In this document: positions 1 to 11,545 of the stretch, in pieces | Position numbering within the stretch: position 1 is the first letter of the stretch | Layout of the letters: each line of letters begins with the position of its first letter | Origin: Canna indica | Taxonomy: Eukaryota > Streptophyta > Magnoliopsida > Zingiberales > Cannaceae | Assembly: GCA_034359265.1 (NCBI GenBank) | Contig: CP136890.1 | Location: 32,158,501-32,222,500 of the forward strand | DNA: 64,000 nucleotides | Direction: 5' to 3' | Notes under the pieces: generated by a model | What the model was told of the DNA's origin: nothing | What the model saw: the letters and a program-made list of their open reading frames with translations, nothing else | Databases searched by the model: none | Translations under genes and position numbers: made by a program

Positions 1-294
1 TTGCCGTTTGACTGATGATGTTGCACTACATATGTGTACCAGCATTAAAGTCAACACATAAAATTTGAATAAAAAATGAAACTAGTGCCAAGTCATCACG
101 CCACGTCAGCATCAAAATTTAACATGAATTAAAAATAAGAAAAATTACATGTCAGCAAACGTAACTTAAAATATTACCTTCCTCTAGCGCTTGCGGTGGT
201 GGCTCCGGCGGAGGGAAAGGAGAGTGTTGAGTGAAGCAAAAAATTAATGAGAACTGTAGTTGCGGGAGTGAAGCAGCAGAAGAAATAAGGCCAA

Positions 295-1455
295 TTGGTA
301 TACTTATGAAGCCTATGCCTGACATAAACCAAGCCTACTCCTTACTGGTTCAATATGAGAGTCAAAGACAAGTAGGAGCGAATTAATACCAATTCGGGTA
401 AGAAAGTGTAGCTTTGAATAACAATTATCAAAGCTATGAGAATAACGACCCACAAGGAAATGTATACCAGGGACACAATGATAATAACTATCAGGGGCCA
501 TGGAGTAGTAACTATCAGAGTTATGGTAATGGAAACAAAAACATAAGAAACAAGCAACAATTGGGCATTGCTAGAGGGTATTGTGATCACTGCCAGAGAA
601 CAGGACACACGCGTGAGAATTGTTTTAAGATACATGGATACCCTCCATGGCACAAGCTTTATAAGGGAAAGCAGAAGTTTGGTGAAGGACAAAACAACAA
701 CAAACAAGCTAATAGTGTTCAATTGACAGATAACCACAACTCTATGGATGAGAACAAAATGTCAACTACAACGGGGTCTGAAATTGGAGGCCATAGTGGA
801 CTTTCTGAACAACAATTCAACATCCTTTTGAACTTGATCAAAGGAAATGGGGCGGCTAATCATGTCGTCAACATGGCTGGTAAATGCTTCAACTCAAAAG
901 CTTGTATTTTACCTGCATACTGGATTTTAGACAGTGGGTCTATAGACCATATAGCTTCAAATTCTATACAGTTAGATGATCCTCGTAACCCAAGCCATAC
1001 TGATAAAATAACCTTGCCAAATGGAGACTCTATATCAGTATCTCACTTAGGAAAAACCCATATCAACCAAGACATAAAGCTCTCCAATGTGCTTGTTGTA
1101 CCAAAATTCCATTTTAACCTTATGTATGTTAGCAAGCTAACCAAAGAACTCAATTGCTCTATAACATTTAATCCTACAAATTTTGTTATCCATAACCTAG
1201 TTTCGAGAAGAATTCTGCGGAGTGGTAGGGAGCAAAATGGACTGTACCCGATGAGTGAAATCCCAAGTCATTTCAGTTCAACATGTTAGGTTTCATCTTT
1301 CTCTTTAGATGCTCATACACAGTGGCATCTTAGGTTAGGCCACATTTCAGAGTCTAGAATGAAAGGTATGTCAAGTGTTATACCCAATTGAATAATGTTC
1401 CAAATTTATTTTGCAATGTATGTCAGAGTCTAGGCCACATGTCAGTTCAACATGT
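295..1455 (+). pseudogene. Ty1/copia gag-protease remnant
   Basis: Remnant of a copia retrotransposon polyprotein. Translation before about 413 reads like the C-terminal part of a gag domain (MKPMPDINQAYSLLVQYESQ), followed by a stop. The open frame 414-1289 holds a CX2CX4HX4C zinc knuckle (CDHCQRTGHTRENC, about 590-640), an HGYPPWHK tail typical of plant copia gag, and an aspartic-protease motif (WILDSGSIDHIAS, about 920-955; canonical is DSGAT/S). After a stop, a GAG-pre-integrase motif (QWHLRLGHISESRM) follows at about 1320-1365. No integrase, reverse transcriptase or LTR is visible. The copia-like sequence ends about 100 bases before the heat-shock elements of the next gene. It is a dead fragment and not a host gene. 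Confidence 0.85.
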
Positions 1456-1552
1456 TGGGACCCATATCTATGTGCGTAAGAGGTGGTGGACAGGGCATGT
1501 GTAAATAGAGTAGACTTATGCAGCAGGCCAACTCGACTTCAAACCCCGAGTT

Positions 1553-1615
1553 TTCCAGAAATCGTCAGAACTCAGAAGAAGCCACGAGAATTATGCAGCA
1601 GAGTCTGGAGACTTC
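1553..1615 (+). promoter_or_regulatory. heat-shock element array
   Basis: A perfect TTCnnGAA core (TTCCAGAA, 1553-1560) is followed by GAA blocks at 1568, 1578 and 1588, each 10 bp apart. An imperfect GAGnnTTC lies at 1608-1615, still in the same 10-bp phase. Heat-shock factor trimers bind alternating nGAAn/nTTCn units in 5-bp phase, so this array fits HSF binding. It lies 20-85 bp upstream of the TATA box of the sHSP gene. Confidence 0.8.
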
Positions 1616-1635
1616 AAGCTCCATCGACCGGACCC

Positions 1636-1643
1636 TATAAATA
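1636..1643 (+). promoter_or_regulatory. TATA box of the sHSP gene
   Basis: TATAAATA lies 120 bp upstream of the sHSP ATG and just downstream of the HSE array, which is the usual plant sHSP arrangement. It would place transcription start near 1670 and give a leader of about 90 nt. Confidence 0.75.
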
Positions 1644-1755
1644 TTCTTCATCATCCCTTACTCCCTTCAATTCGCCAAGACCAAGTAGAAATTATATATA
1701 TTCCCTGCTCTCAGTCTTCCAATTTCTTCTAGTTAAAGCTTTTAATTTCCCAGCC

Positions 1756-2211
1756 ATGTCGCTCGTCAGGCGCAGCAACGTTTTCGACCCCTTCTCCCTT
1801 GACCTGTGGGATCCCTTCGACGCCTTCCGCTCCCTCTCCGAGACCCGCCCCAACTTCGTCAGCGATACCTCCGCCTTCGCCAACACCCGCATCGATTGGA
1901 AGGAGACGCCGGAGGCCCACGTCTTCAAGGCGGACCTCCCCGGGGTGAAGAAGGAGGAGGTGAAGGTGGAGGTGGAGGAGGGCCGCGTTCTCCAGATCAG
2001 CGGCGAGCGCAGCAAGGAGAGTGAGGAGAAGAACGATAAGTGGCACCGAGTGGAGCGGAGCAGCGGCAAGTTCCTGCGGAGGTTCCGGCTGCCGGAGAAC
2101 GCTAAAGTGGATCAGGTGAAGGCTACCATGGAGAATGGCGTGCTGACTGTGACTGTGCCCAAGGAAGAAGTGAAGAAGCCGGAGGTGAAGTCCATTGAAA
2201 TATCCGGCTGA
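1756..2211 (+). CDS. class I cytosolic small heat-shock protein (17-18 kDa type)
   Basis: Intronless gene for a 151-residue protein, the usual size of plant class I sHSPs. These form dodecameric cytosolic chaperones that hold unfolding proteins during heat stress. The N-terminus ([20 protein letters not shown]) is the class I signature. The alpha-crystallin domain runs from about residue 45 to 140, with consensus II around [17 protein letters not shown] and consensus I ending in GVLTVTVPK. The C-terminal I-x-I motif (SIEIS) is present. The frame is open upstream to 1483, but the ATG at 1756 is chosen because it gives the family N-terminus and lies downstream of the TATA box. G/C-rich third positions contrast with the AT-rich flanks. 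No defects were seen, and the HSE array suggests heat induction. Confidence 0.96.
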   Translation: MSLVRRSNVFDPFSLDLWDPFDAFRSLSETRPNFVSDTSAFANTRIDWKETPEAHVFKADLPGVKKEEVKVEVEEGRVLQISGERSKESEEKNDKWHRVERSSGKFLRRFRLPENAKVDQVKATMENGVLTVTVPKEEVKKPEVKSIEISG

Positions 2212-3130
2212 GCTCAATTAATCGATCATCAATCCATGCTTCATGTTTGTGATAAATAACATCTTGTGGGTATTGTGGTATCAAATAAACATGGTCGGCG
2301 TCTATGTACTTGTAATCTCTGAGTCGAGTGTGTTTTGCTCTGTCGACGAGTCCTGCGAGCCTGTGATGATCTTGCACTCGCTAGCTTGTAATTCTATATC
2401 TTTGTAATGATTAAAAGGTTTGTTTGTTAATATATGCTGGTTTATCTACAATTTTATATGCTTTTTGATGAAGGTTCAGATATCAGTTCATGTCCAAATA
2501 GAATCATGGTTGTTTATGGTTTAGATATTCTTTTCTATCATTGCTCTCAGATGACGCATTTCAAAGATATGAGACTTCTTTTAGAATTTTCAGACTATGT
2601 GACATTTAAATCAACACTCTGGTTAACTTCACCCCATTTAACTTTAAAATTAATTTTTTGTTCCATCACATTAAATCCTCTTCTGGAAAATAAAACGTCG
2701 TTTGCAAGTATTATTCAGTTTATGCAATGATCAGGATTTGCATCGTCTTAACAATTTTTGGGATAGAGTAGACTGCACTCTATTGTGAACAGTTAATTCT
2801 CTTTTTCCCTTCACTTCTCTGTATTGTGCTCTCTCCTTTCATATTTTCTTTGAAATAATGACAGGTTATTAACCTCTCACTTTTATTAAAAAATTAATAT
2901 ACACAAAGAATTATGTTTCCAGTATCCCCATCTTCATCTAGCTCATCATGCATTGCTTTGCTGCCGTGGCAATTGGCTCTCTTATAAGCTCCTCCCACGT
3001 TTCTTTAGACTTGTCTCTTGCTCTCTACCCTTTTCTCTCACCCGAGGAGTTTCATCGCATAAATATATAAAGCTTTTCAACATTAAAATAAAATATATAT
3101 GATAATAATTTTTTATCGCATAATAATTAT
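2212..3130. other. 3' flank of the sHSP gene, no gene seen
   Basis: The first roughly 200 bases are probably 3' UTR, with AATAAA-like motifs near 2250 and 2285. The rest is AT-rich with no recognisable coding sequence. A 98-codon open frame at 2434-2730 has no recognisable motif and plain AT-rich composition, so it is not called. Confidence 0.5.
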
Positions 3131-3819
3131 CACTACAACAAAAATAAAAAAATCATCCAATTTTTAAAAAACAATAAAAAAACTAGCATCTATTTAAGTG
3201 CCAATTACAAGGTGCTAGACTTTATAACAAACCCGCTTCTAATGGCATCAATTTTTGACAAATTGACGCCTAATGATGTTGGTTTTTTAATACTGGCGCC
3301 GACTTATTAATTTTTTCTTTGAAAAAATGCAACAAACTTTTTTTAGTCTCGTATGGTGATTTTTTTTTTTGATAATTCTTAATTATTATAAATATTTTTT
3401 TAATCTTATATGAATTAATTTTTTTTTCTAATTATTCTTATTTATTATAAATTAATACCTTCTTAAACTTAAAATTTTATCATCACACTTCACTTCTATA
3501 AAATTTTTAAAACATTATAAAATATAAATAATAATCTTATATTATTATATTTTAATCTTATATATTATAATTATAATCATATATTATAATTATGTTATAA
3601 TATTATATTTATAACATTAAGAAGAGTCAGAATTTTAATTCTAACACCTAGGTGATGGTATTTGAATATTAACGTTTATAATAGGTGTTGATATTCATGT
3701 TCTTTCTTCATAAATTTTTTGACTCCGATTTAGACTCATTTAGAGGAGTCAAAATTAAAATTTCAATACCTATATATATATTTAAAATTATGTCAGAATT
3801 CTAATTTATTATTGTAGTG
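3131..3819. mobile_element. small non-autonomous CACTA-like element
   Basis: Starts CACTACAACAA and ends with the inverted TTATTGTAGTG, the CACTA superfamily terminus. The interior is AT-rich and non-coding. The 3-bp flanks (tat and caa) do not match, so the TSD is lost or one boundary is slightly off. Confidence 0.55.
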
Positions 3820-4540
3820 CAATTAAATCTTCCAAACTATTTTCTTACATGACAAATGAAGAAACTTAATTTCCTTGTAACTGTGCATATGGTATATATA
3901 GATGCAATTCTACTGTTGTCTTCCTCATTGTATATTGGAGAGGGTTACTCTACTAGCTCACAGATGTTACTAGGTCGCAAATGCGATGGTTCTGCGACCG
4001 TTGCGATTGGCCTTCGCACTATCGCAACAGTTGTGACGACAAGGCAACCATTGTGTTTGACGACGTCGTAACGTTACTTACTTAGCGACGGCAAGGTGTC
4101 ACTATCACCTTTCACGATCGATGCTTGTCGTCTCAAAACCATCATGATCGCATAGTTCAACCCCACGTGCGATCTCTTTTCTTTCATCTTTCATATATAT
4201 ATATCAGCCCAACGAAACCCTAATTGAACAAACCCGTCATGGTAATTATTCCAAGCAATCTGGTTGTGTTGATTGCTTGGTTGGTGATCAGCTATCATTT
4301 GGTAATGCTTTCATTTGAAAAAAAAAAGGAAATTATTGCTGTTAATGGAGATCAAAGAGACTTTTGCTTACAATGACAATATTATTTTTTTATGATAGTT
4401 GTTATTTTCTTTGCTTAATTTTTCATGTTTCTCGCACTCCTAATTTGTTCTTGAACTATTTAGACTAAATTGTTGTAAACTCCTTGCAATAGAATGAGAA
4501 TGCAAACAACAATATTAGTCGAGGATTCATCTGTCGAGTG
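3820..4540. other. intergenic, no gene seen
   Basis: Mixed sequence with a short G/C-richer stretch (about 3970-4140) rich in GCGAC/GTCGC words. A small open frame at 3856-4071 has no recognisable domain. No RNA gene or repeat boundary could be fixed. Confidence 0.4.
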
Positions 4541-5150
4541 AATGGTCTACACTAGACGGGGGTTAAATAGTGTGTTTACTACAAAATTAAGCATAATTCG
4601 GTTTTAGTCGTTTCTTAAGTTACTTAGGCAATTGTCAGCAACTAAGTGTGGAAGCAAATATGAAAGATAAGTAATCAAACACACAAGGAAGCAATGCAAA
4701 CACAATAATTTATAGTGATTTGGGATCCTTCCCTAGTCCACTAACTAACCACTCCGTTTAGGATTTTCAATTTAGTTTTACTAGATTATAATTGTCCTTA
4801 ATATATAGTATAATTGAAAAATTGATATCCAACCACTCTCATTGATTGAAAATCGAAAGATCACAATTAGCTCAGGGTTTAGAATCACAAGATCACTTAA
4901 ACCTATTATAGGCCACCAAGGACTCAGAACTGACCAAGAAATAAAAAACAAATTATTTTTAAAATACTATCAAAAGCGGAGAAAACAACTCAAATCAAAA
5001 ATGTATCAAACACTCCAACTATAAATGAAGCTAAGCCAAAAAAGGAGATGATACTGGATTAGTTATGATGCCAACTTTACCTATGCATCATGATGACTTG
5101 AAGTTGCATCCAATAGAGGATTCTTCATTCAATTCCATGGTGAACTTCAA
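4541..5150 (-). repeat. LTR fragment (family 1, copy A)
   Basis: Begins with GTCTACACTAG, the terminal motif shared with the copies at 5151, 26304 and (inverted) 25700, and continues with the same layout. The part from 4850 to 5150 is also similar to 10080-10400. It breaks off where another copy of the same family begins. Non-coding. Confidence 0.55.
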
Positions 5151-8100
5151 CATATTGGTGAAAAGGCCTACACTAGGGGGGTGAATAGTATGTTATCTAA
5201 AATTTTAGCCTAAATCGATTTATCGTTTCTTAAAACATTTAAGCAAATTATCAATTCAAAGATTAAATGCGGAAGCAATTAAAAAAGCAACAATGTTAAC
5301 ACATATATTTATAGTAGTTCGGCAACCCGCCTACTCCACTACCTAAGCACCTCCACTTAGGATTTCAACCTAATCCACTAGATGTAGAATTCCTTTACAA
5401 TGAGCACTTTCACCAAAAAGTCACCGCTCTCACACCGAAGGCACTTCTACACCAGGAAGTCTCTGCCTTCCAACTGAGAGCATTTTCCCACTTCACTCTC
5501 CCTAAGGACACTAATCCTAGAATACACCGGTGGAATTATGCATAAATATCAAGTTAACCACCCACTCAATCAACCTAGCACTTTAGGTTTACACATTTGA
5601 TCGACAATGAAATAAATAACAAAATACAATAACAAATGGAGCAATAAAAAAAAAAAAATACTTAGCTCCAATAAGAATCACCTAGCTCCTCTTGATACTT
5701 TGATAAGGTAAGCCTTTAAGGATTCAAAGGCAAGATCAAGAATGAAGGTTCAAGGCTAGGGTTTGATCAAAGGTGTCTTAATGAAAACTTAGGAATGATC
5801 AAAGATGACTCAAGGATGTTGTATACCCATAGAAGGCTCTCATGGATTTGTATTTATAAGCCATGAAGAGAGAAGTCAACACATGCCATCCCAACGGGCT
5901 TATTTTTGCCCGTTGGCGCCGCCCGATCGGTGGCCGGCTGATGGCCGATCGATCGGCCACCGACTAGAGCTCACTAGCCATTTTTTAGCTCCGTCGATCG
6001 ATGGTCGGCTGATGGCCGATCGACCGACCATCGATCGCCCATCGGTTGGAACCTAGAAAATAGCTTGGTTTTGGCCGAGTTTTTTGCTCGTTGTTTGTTT
6101 CTAGGTTTCGTCTTTGCTAAGTCTTCTTATATAACTATAAATTAATAACTTTAAAATATAAAATATTATAAAAGAATTATCTCCCATTTGGATTCAATAA
6201 AAATATATAGAAAATCAAAATCTAACTTTTGGGATCTAGTACAAATTTTCAAAAATCAGAAATTTTATAATCTCCCGAGTCAAATATGAATAGGTTAAAG
6301 GCTTCCAAAAATTCCTTTAAAATGTCTTAACTAGTTTTTACCTAAGGAATAATTATTGGGACTTTTGGTGCCACGAAAATATCTATGTCATATAGTCCTC
6401 CATGGAGCTCCCTAGGCTTGGTGAATTTTAGGAATCTTTTCGGGTTTCCATGTTTTGGGATTCGAATTTTGTTCTTGGGTTCTTTGCACCATAAAAGAGG
6501 ATTACATATTCATTCTAGACACCCTACACCTAAACTCTATCTTTGTTATACTTGAAAATATTTTTGGACCTAGTTGTAAAAATATTTCTTAGATGGGCCT
6601 TTTTGCAAAAATGCTAATCCTATTTAATTAAGCCCTAACCCCTCTCTAATCCTTTTTCCTCTCTCGATTCCTGTAGCAGCGGCGGTCAACGGAGGATTTT
6701 GAGGTGTCGGCGGCGAGAAGACTCCGGTGTTTCCGGTAGGATTCTCGTCCTCCTCCTTCGTTTCGTGTAGAGTAACTTCGGTCGGGATGAGATTTGTCGT
6801 GGATATTTTTGTAGATTTCCAAATAAAAAATCTTTGTCGTTCCTTCGAGATTTGGTGTCATTTTTTTTGTGATGCTATTGTCGAATCGAGCCTTTTGGTG
6901 TTGTCGTTTCAAGTCGACGGACTGCTTGCAGTCCGAGCAGTCGACGAGTAGGGATTTGAAGATTCGATCGGCTCTGTCAACCTCGACAGAGTCGGGTCGC
7001 GCTCGACTGAGCGTTGCTCGTGCGATTGGCGACCGCACGGCAGCGCGGCGCATAGTAGTCGGGCGAGATACCTCCGTCGGATGTGGCACGGTCGTCACCG
7101 TCAGATGCAGCGCCGCGAGTCACCACGGCGATAGTGCGCGAGGGCGTAGCGTCGCGCGGGGCGGGGAGGGGCGCGATCGCCCCCGATCTGGACCGCCGCC
7201 CCTGGTTTTTTTTGTCGTCGCCGGTTCGCAGAGCAGCGGCGAAGTCGAGGGCGCCAGCGTCAGGCTCCTCCGGCGACCCGATCGGCTGGGAGGGTCGGGG
7301 GTGGCGGCTGGTAGGGATGGCGTCGGGGTGGATGCGGCACGGGTGAAGAGGAAGGGTGAGGTTTATAACATGTTATATTAGTGTAATATAGTAGTGAGTA
7401 TATATCAGTGTTATGTTTATTATACCAGTGTTATTATCTTGTATCAATTCAGTAACTGTTTTAGTCATGTAACACTGTTATATGTGATTAGATGCTGCTG
7501 TGTGTGGTATGGTGGATGTAGCAGTGATATGTCAAGTTGTAGCACTGTTACGAATTTTGTAACAGTGATGTATTAAGGTGTTATTAAGGCATTATGATTG
7601 TTATTTTAAATAATTATTTGGAGGCTCTTCGGTTGGTCAAACTAGTCATATTAGATATGAATTTGGACCTACTCGACGTCCCGAATCCATTGGTGGAGTC
7701 AGTTTTGTCGTTTGGATTTCGGATGTTGAAATCAGTATGCGTTATTGACTCGTTTTGCCTCATGGTTTCTACTCGAGTTATTCTTTTGTGGTAGTTGTTG
7801 TCAAGGTGAATCTCATCCTAGATCGGTTGTTACCCTATGTCAAAATATACCTTGTTGTTCTATTTCATTGAAAAATGATATCAGAGCAAGACCTAGTCCT
7901 AGGCATGGTGAGGGAGCCTATGTGAGAAAGGGCTGCCCAGGTGATGGGGTGGAGCCGCTACTAGGTTAGGCCTCACATGCCGCTGACTTGGGTGTGATTT
8001 TGGGCTATGTGTTAGACTCGAGTTGGATCTTGACGTCCTCGTCAAGACATAAGTGGGGGAGATTGTAATACTCTGGTTTAGTCCCACATCGGGAGTATGT

Positions 8101-8460
8101 TGAATGTGGTGTTGGCTTATAAGGCTTGATGAGTGTGCTACCATCAACTTCAGCTTAAGCATTTTAATTAGGCCAATAGATTGGCCTATGAATTAAGTTA
8201 GTGGGTCAGTTATCTCATCAAGCGATGGTCGTAACAATCTTCCCGAAGAATCCCGAGCGTCGACGAGCGTCCTTGCCGATTTTTCCAATTTCTCCAATGT
8301 TTTCAATTGGGGACGTCGAGCGCTAACCGACTTAGAACCTGAAAATAGTTTTCCATGAAATCATTAGTTCCATGTTTGTTATCATCAAAATCGAGATTAA
8401 GACTAAGGTTGAAAACTTTAGGCCAATAATCTTCCCTTTTTTGATGATGACAAACATCTT
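5151..8460 (-). repeat. LTR (family 1, copy B), split by a younger insertion
   Basis: From CCTACACTAGGGGGG at about 5165 the sequence matches the copy at 13256-14790 along its length up to 6543, and again from 8237 to about 8440. The gap 6544-8236 is a later insertion (see that entry). In LTR sense (minus strand) it contains a TATA-like TTATAAATAC near 5850, just downstream of a block rich in GATCGACC words (5915-6050). No protein domains. Confidence 0.6.
6544..8236 (+). mobile_element. 1.69-kb retroelement-like insertion with perfect 5-bp TSD
   Basis: Starts TGTTATAC and ends GTCGTAACA, flanked on both sides by ATCTT (6539-6543 and 8237-8241). The related LTR copy at about 14590 has the uninterrupted sequence CTCTATCTTCCCGAAG, so it serves as an empty-site control. 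Inside are a GC-rich leader-like stretch (6650-7350), a primer-binding-site-like motif (TGATATCAGAGCAAG, about 7877) and a purine-rich tract (AGTGGGGGAGATT, about 8058) before a short terminal segment of about 165 bp. The two ends do not carry matching long LTRs, so the type of element is unclear. No protein domains. Confidence 0.7.
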
Positions 8461-10080
8461 TAAGAAAATATCTTCAATTAAACATAAAAGATATCAAACA
8501 TGAGATTTCTCTCATTATCAACATGCATATCTATGATAATAAACTCCTCCTATCTATATGCATGTTTTTTCTATATTTTCTTCCCTTTTATCTATATTTT
8601 TCTCTCTCTTTTAACATCAATCAAAAAGAGCAAGAAAAGTCAACTAAAGTCAAGGTTGAGACCAGAAAACTTTTTTCATGAAAGCCAAAGTCAACCAAGT
8701 TAAGGGATGAAAACATTATATCAATTGTGAGACTAATTAATACATGATATCAAAGAAAGATAGAATCCAAAATTAGGAATCATGTATACACTTAAGTATG
8801 GATATTTTCGTAAATATCATGACATTTATATATTTCATTCAAATTTTCAAACTACCAAGATATGGTCATGTAAAGCATGTATATCAAGTTTGAAATGAAA
8901 ATAATGTCATTTGATCAAATTGTCAACTTAGCACAATTTCATTCAAAGTAGGCATGAAAACATGAAATTGCTAAGTTTCGAATTTTGCTATCCTCTTATG
9001 TTTTCTCTTACTTAGGCACCTAGGCATCTAACATGAGTGAATCTAAGTATGTGAGTCAAGTTTGAGCTTAAAATAAAATTTCTAAGTCACTTTGTTGACT
9101 TAGGTCAAAGTATACTTCGAGTTTACAAAAATCAAACTTTTAAATCCTTATTAAATCCTATTCTTGACAAAAATTTTGAAACTTTAACAAGAGAAACTAG
9201 ATTTTTCAAGGAATCTACCGGTGCAAAAATCAGTCAAAAATCAATTTTCTATAAATTCATAAAATTCATGAAAGTCTAGTGGCATTTTCGTAAATATAGG
9301 GTATTTTTTCAAAGTTATCAATTTTGATTCAAACTTTCTAAATATCGTTGAATGATCACTTAAGATGTGTGTATCAAGTTTAAGCTCAAAATGAATTTTC
9401 TAAGTTCATTTTTCATCCTATATTGATTTCAATAAAAAATTGATATTTCTAGTTATTGTTCAAGTTATCAAAATCATTCATAGAAATGATTTTACTCAAA
9501 CAAAGGTATGAATGATAATAGAAATTGACTCAAAATGCAGTTTCAAGAATCATCGCAAAATTAGATTTTGACATTTTTCTAAAATTCACCGGAAATACTA
9601 AAATTTCAGTGGCATTTCCATAATTTTCAATTATTTTTCAAAACGTGCTCAATTTTCATTCAAACTTTTATGACACCACAAATTGGTCATATAAAGAGTC
9701 TATGTCAAGTTTGAGATAAAAATTATGTCATTAGGTCAAGATATCAACCTAGCATGGTTTCATTCTAAAATAAGCTATGATAACATGAAACTTAAGTGAC
9801 AACTTTGTCATTTACTCATGATTTTTCAAACTTAAACCTATGGATACCTAACATGATTAAATCTAAACATGTTTCTCAAATATGAATTGAAAATGAGATC
9901 TATAAGTCAATTTATTAACTTGGGTCAAACTTGTTCAAATGAGGTTATCAAGTTTTGGCCTCTATATTATTTTATTCATATTCTTATGAATTTTTCATTC
10001 TAAATGCTTGGAAACATGTCATATGTATTCCTAAAGATGTTTATGAAGTTTGGTTGAAAATTAGGATCTCCAACTTTTTC
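8461..10080. other. AT-rich non-coding retroelement-like sequence
   Basis: No gene. Diverged variants of a motif like GGTCATGTAAAGCATGTAT...CAAGTTTGA recur near 8870, 9350, 9690 and 9880, suggesting old internal repeats of several hundred bases. This is consistent with untranslated retrotransposon interior, but the family is not recognised. Confidence 0.35.
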
Positions 10081-11545
10081 TATTGGTTGAAAACCGAAAA
10101 GCCACAATGAGCCTAAGATTTAGAACCGCAAGGTTGCATTAGTCCTTTATAGGCTACATAGGTCTCCGAAGAGATCGGAAATCAAAATTAAAATTCATTT
10201 TTCAAAAGACTCTTAACAAGAGTGGGGAAAATAACTCAAATTAAACATGTATCATAACTCCAACTTAAATATAAAAACTATAATGATAGGAATGATACCG
10301 AAATACTTTTGATGCCAACCTTACTAAGGCATCAAGATGACTTGAAGTTGCAACCTCATGAAGATTTTTCATTTGAATTCAAGGTCAACTTCAATATTTC
10401 ATTTCTTATTCATCCTTGTGTGGTATCTCTCCTACAAAAGTGCATGATATCTTAGGTACTCAAATGGTTTTGGATCTTTGGGGGGTAGTTGGCCTAGGTA
10501 TCCAAAGTGTTCTAGCTACACTTGGATTTTTTTTAAGAGTACAATCATAGATCGCGCAACAAAATAAATGTAAAAAAACTAGCAGTAGCCACTTCGATCG
10601 ACCGACTAGCCACTTCAGCTCAGGTTCGATCGACTGAACGAGGCAAAATATTGGCAGTAGCCACTTCGATCGACCGATCGGTTGATCGAACAAAGCCAAA
10701 AACTAGCAGTAGCCAATTCGACCGACCAGTCAGTCGATCGAATGTGGCCGAGAAAGGGCAGTAGCCTAGCGGTCGCTGGGCGATTGATCGATCAGTCGAC
10801 CGACGATCGACCGGACGGCGACTAACGGGAAGAAAAACGCTCGTTGGAGTGATCTGCCGAGTGAGGGGTTATAAATACCCCTCACCAACCTCTCTTAAAC
10901 CCTCTCAATGATTATTAGTGCATTCCAACGAGAGATTTAAGCCTTCAAAGATTGATTTGTGCTCACTTGCTTCGCCGATAGCTTCTTCCTCCTCAAGCGA
11001 TCTTCTCGCCTCAACTCCGGCAACGATTCGAGCTCACCATCTTGAAGAGTTGGAGACTTGGAAGGCTTTAGAAGGAGCTCACACTTATGGTTTCATTTTT
11101 AGCTTCTTCTTGTCATTCTTCATCATTTTTAAAATTGTAATCGTCATTGTTAGCTTGCTAGGTATGCTAGTGTAAATACTTAGGGTTTCCTTCACAGAAT
11201 TGTGTTTTGCCTAGGTGAATAAGTTTGAGGAGTTCTCAAAGGGTTGAGAAGTGAGTCATCGGTTGTATTCAAAGGGAAACATAAAATCCATAAAGGATTT
11301 GGTTAAAAATTCTTAGTGTAGACCCAAGGTAGTGGAGTAGGCAGTTGGCCGAACCTTTATATCTACTTGTCTTTGCATTGCTTGTTTGATTGTGCCTATT
11401 GTCTAATTATTACTTGTCGAGCATCGTAATTGAATTGCGTGATCAATTTGGTTGCATTAGAAATCGAACTTGAGAGAAATCGAATAGAAGTTAAAATTCA
11501 TCCAACACTATTCAAACCCTCCCTTTCAAGTGTGGGTATTCATTC
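10081..11545 (+). repeat. LTR-family fragments (copy D region)
   Basis: 10080-10440 resembles copy A (4850-5150) in the same orientation, and 10410-10560 resembles 14790-14945. From about 10585 the sequence matches family 1 in plus orientation: a GATCGACC-rich block (10585-10815), a TATA box (GTTATAAATACCCC, about 10868), then GGTAGTGGAGTAGGC near 11330 and the terminal CACTATTCAA...AGTGTGG near 11508-11535. An 85-codon open frame (10918-11175) follows the TATA box but has no known domain; it is probably untranslated LTR sequence. Confidence 0.5.

Noticed and set aside
1729..2217. 162-codon open frame antisense to the sHSP gene
   Set aside because: Shadow of the GC-rich sHSP coding sequence, with no domain.
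6646..7381. long open frames on both strands
   Set aside because: GC-rich leader of the 1.69-kb insertion; no recognisable domain and no homologous frame kept in relatives.
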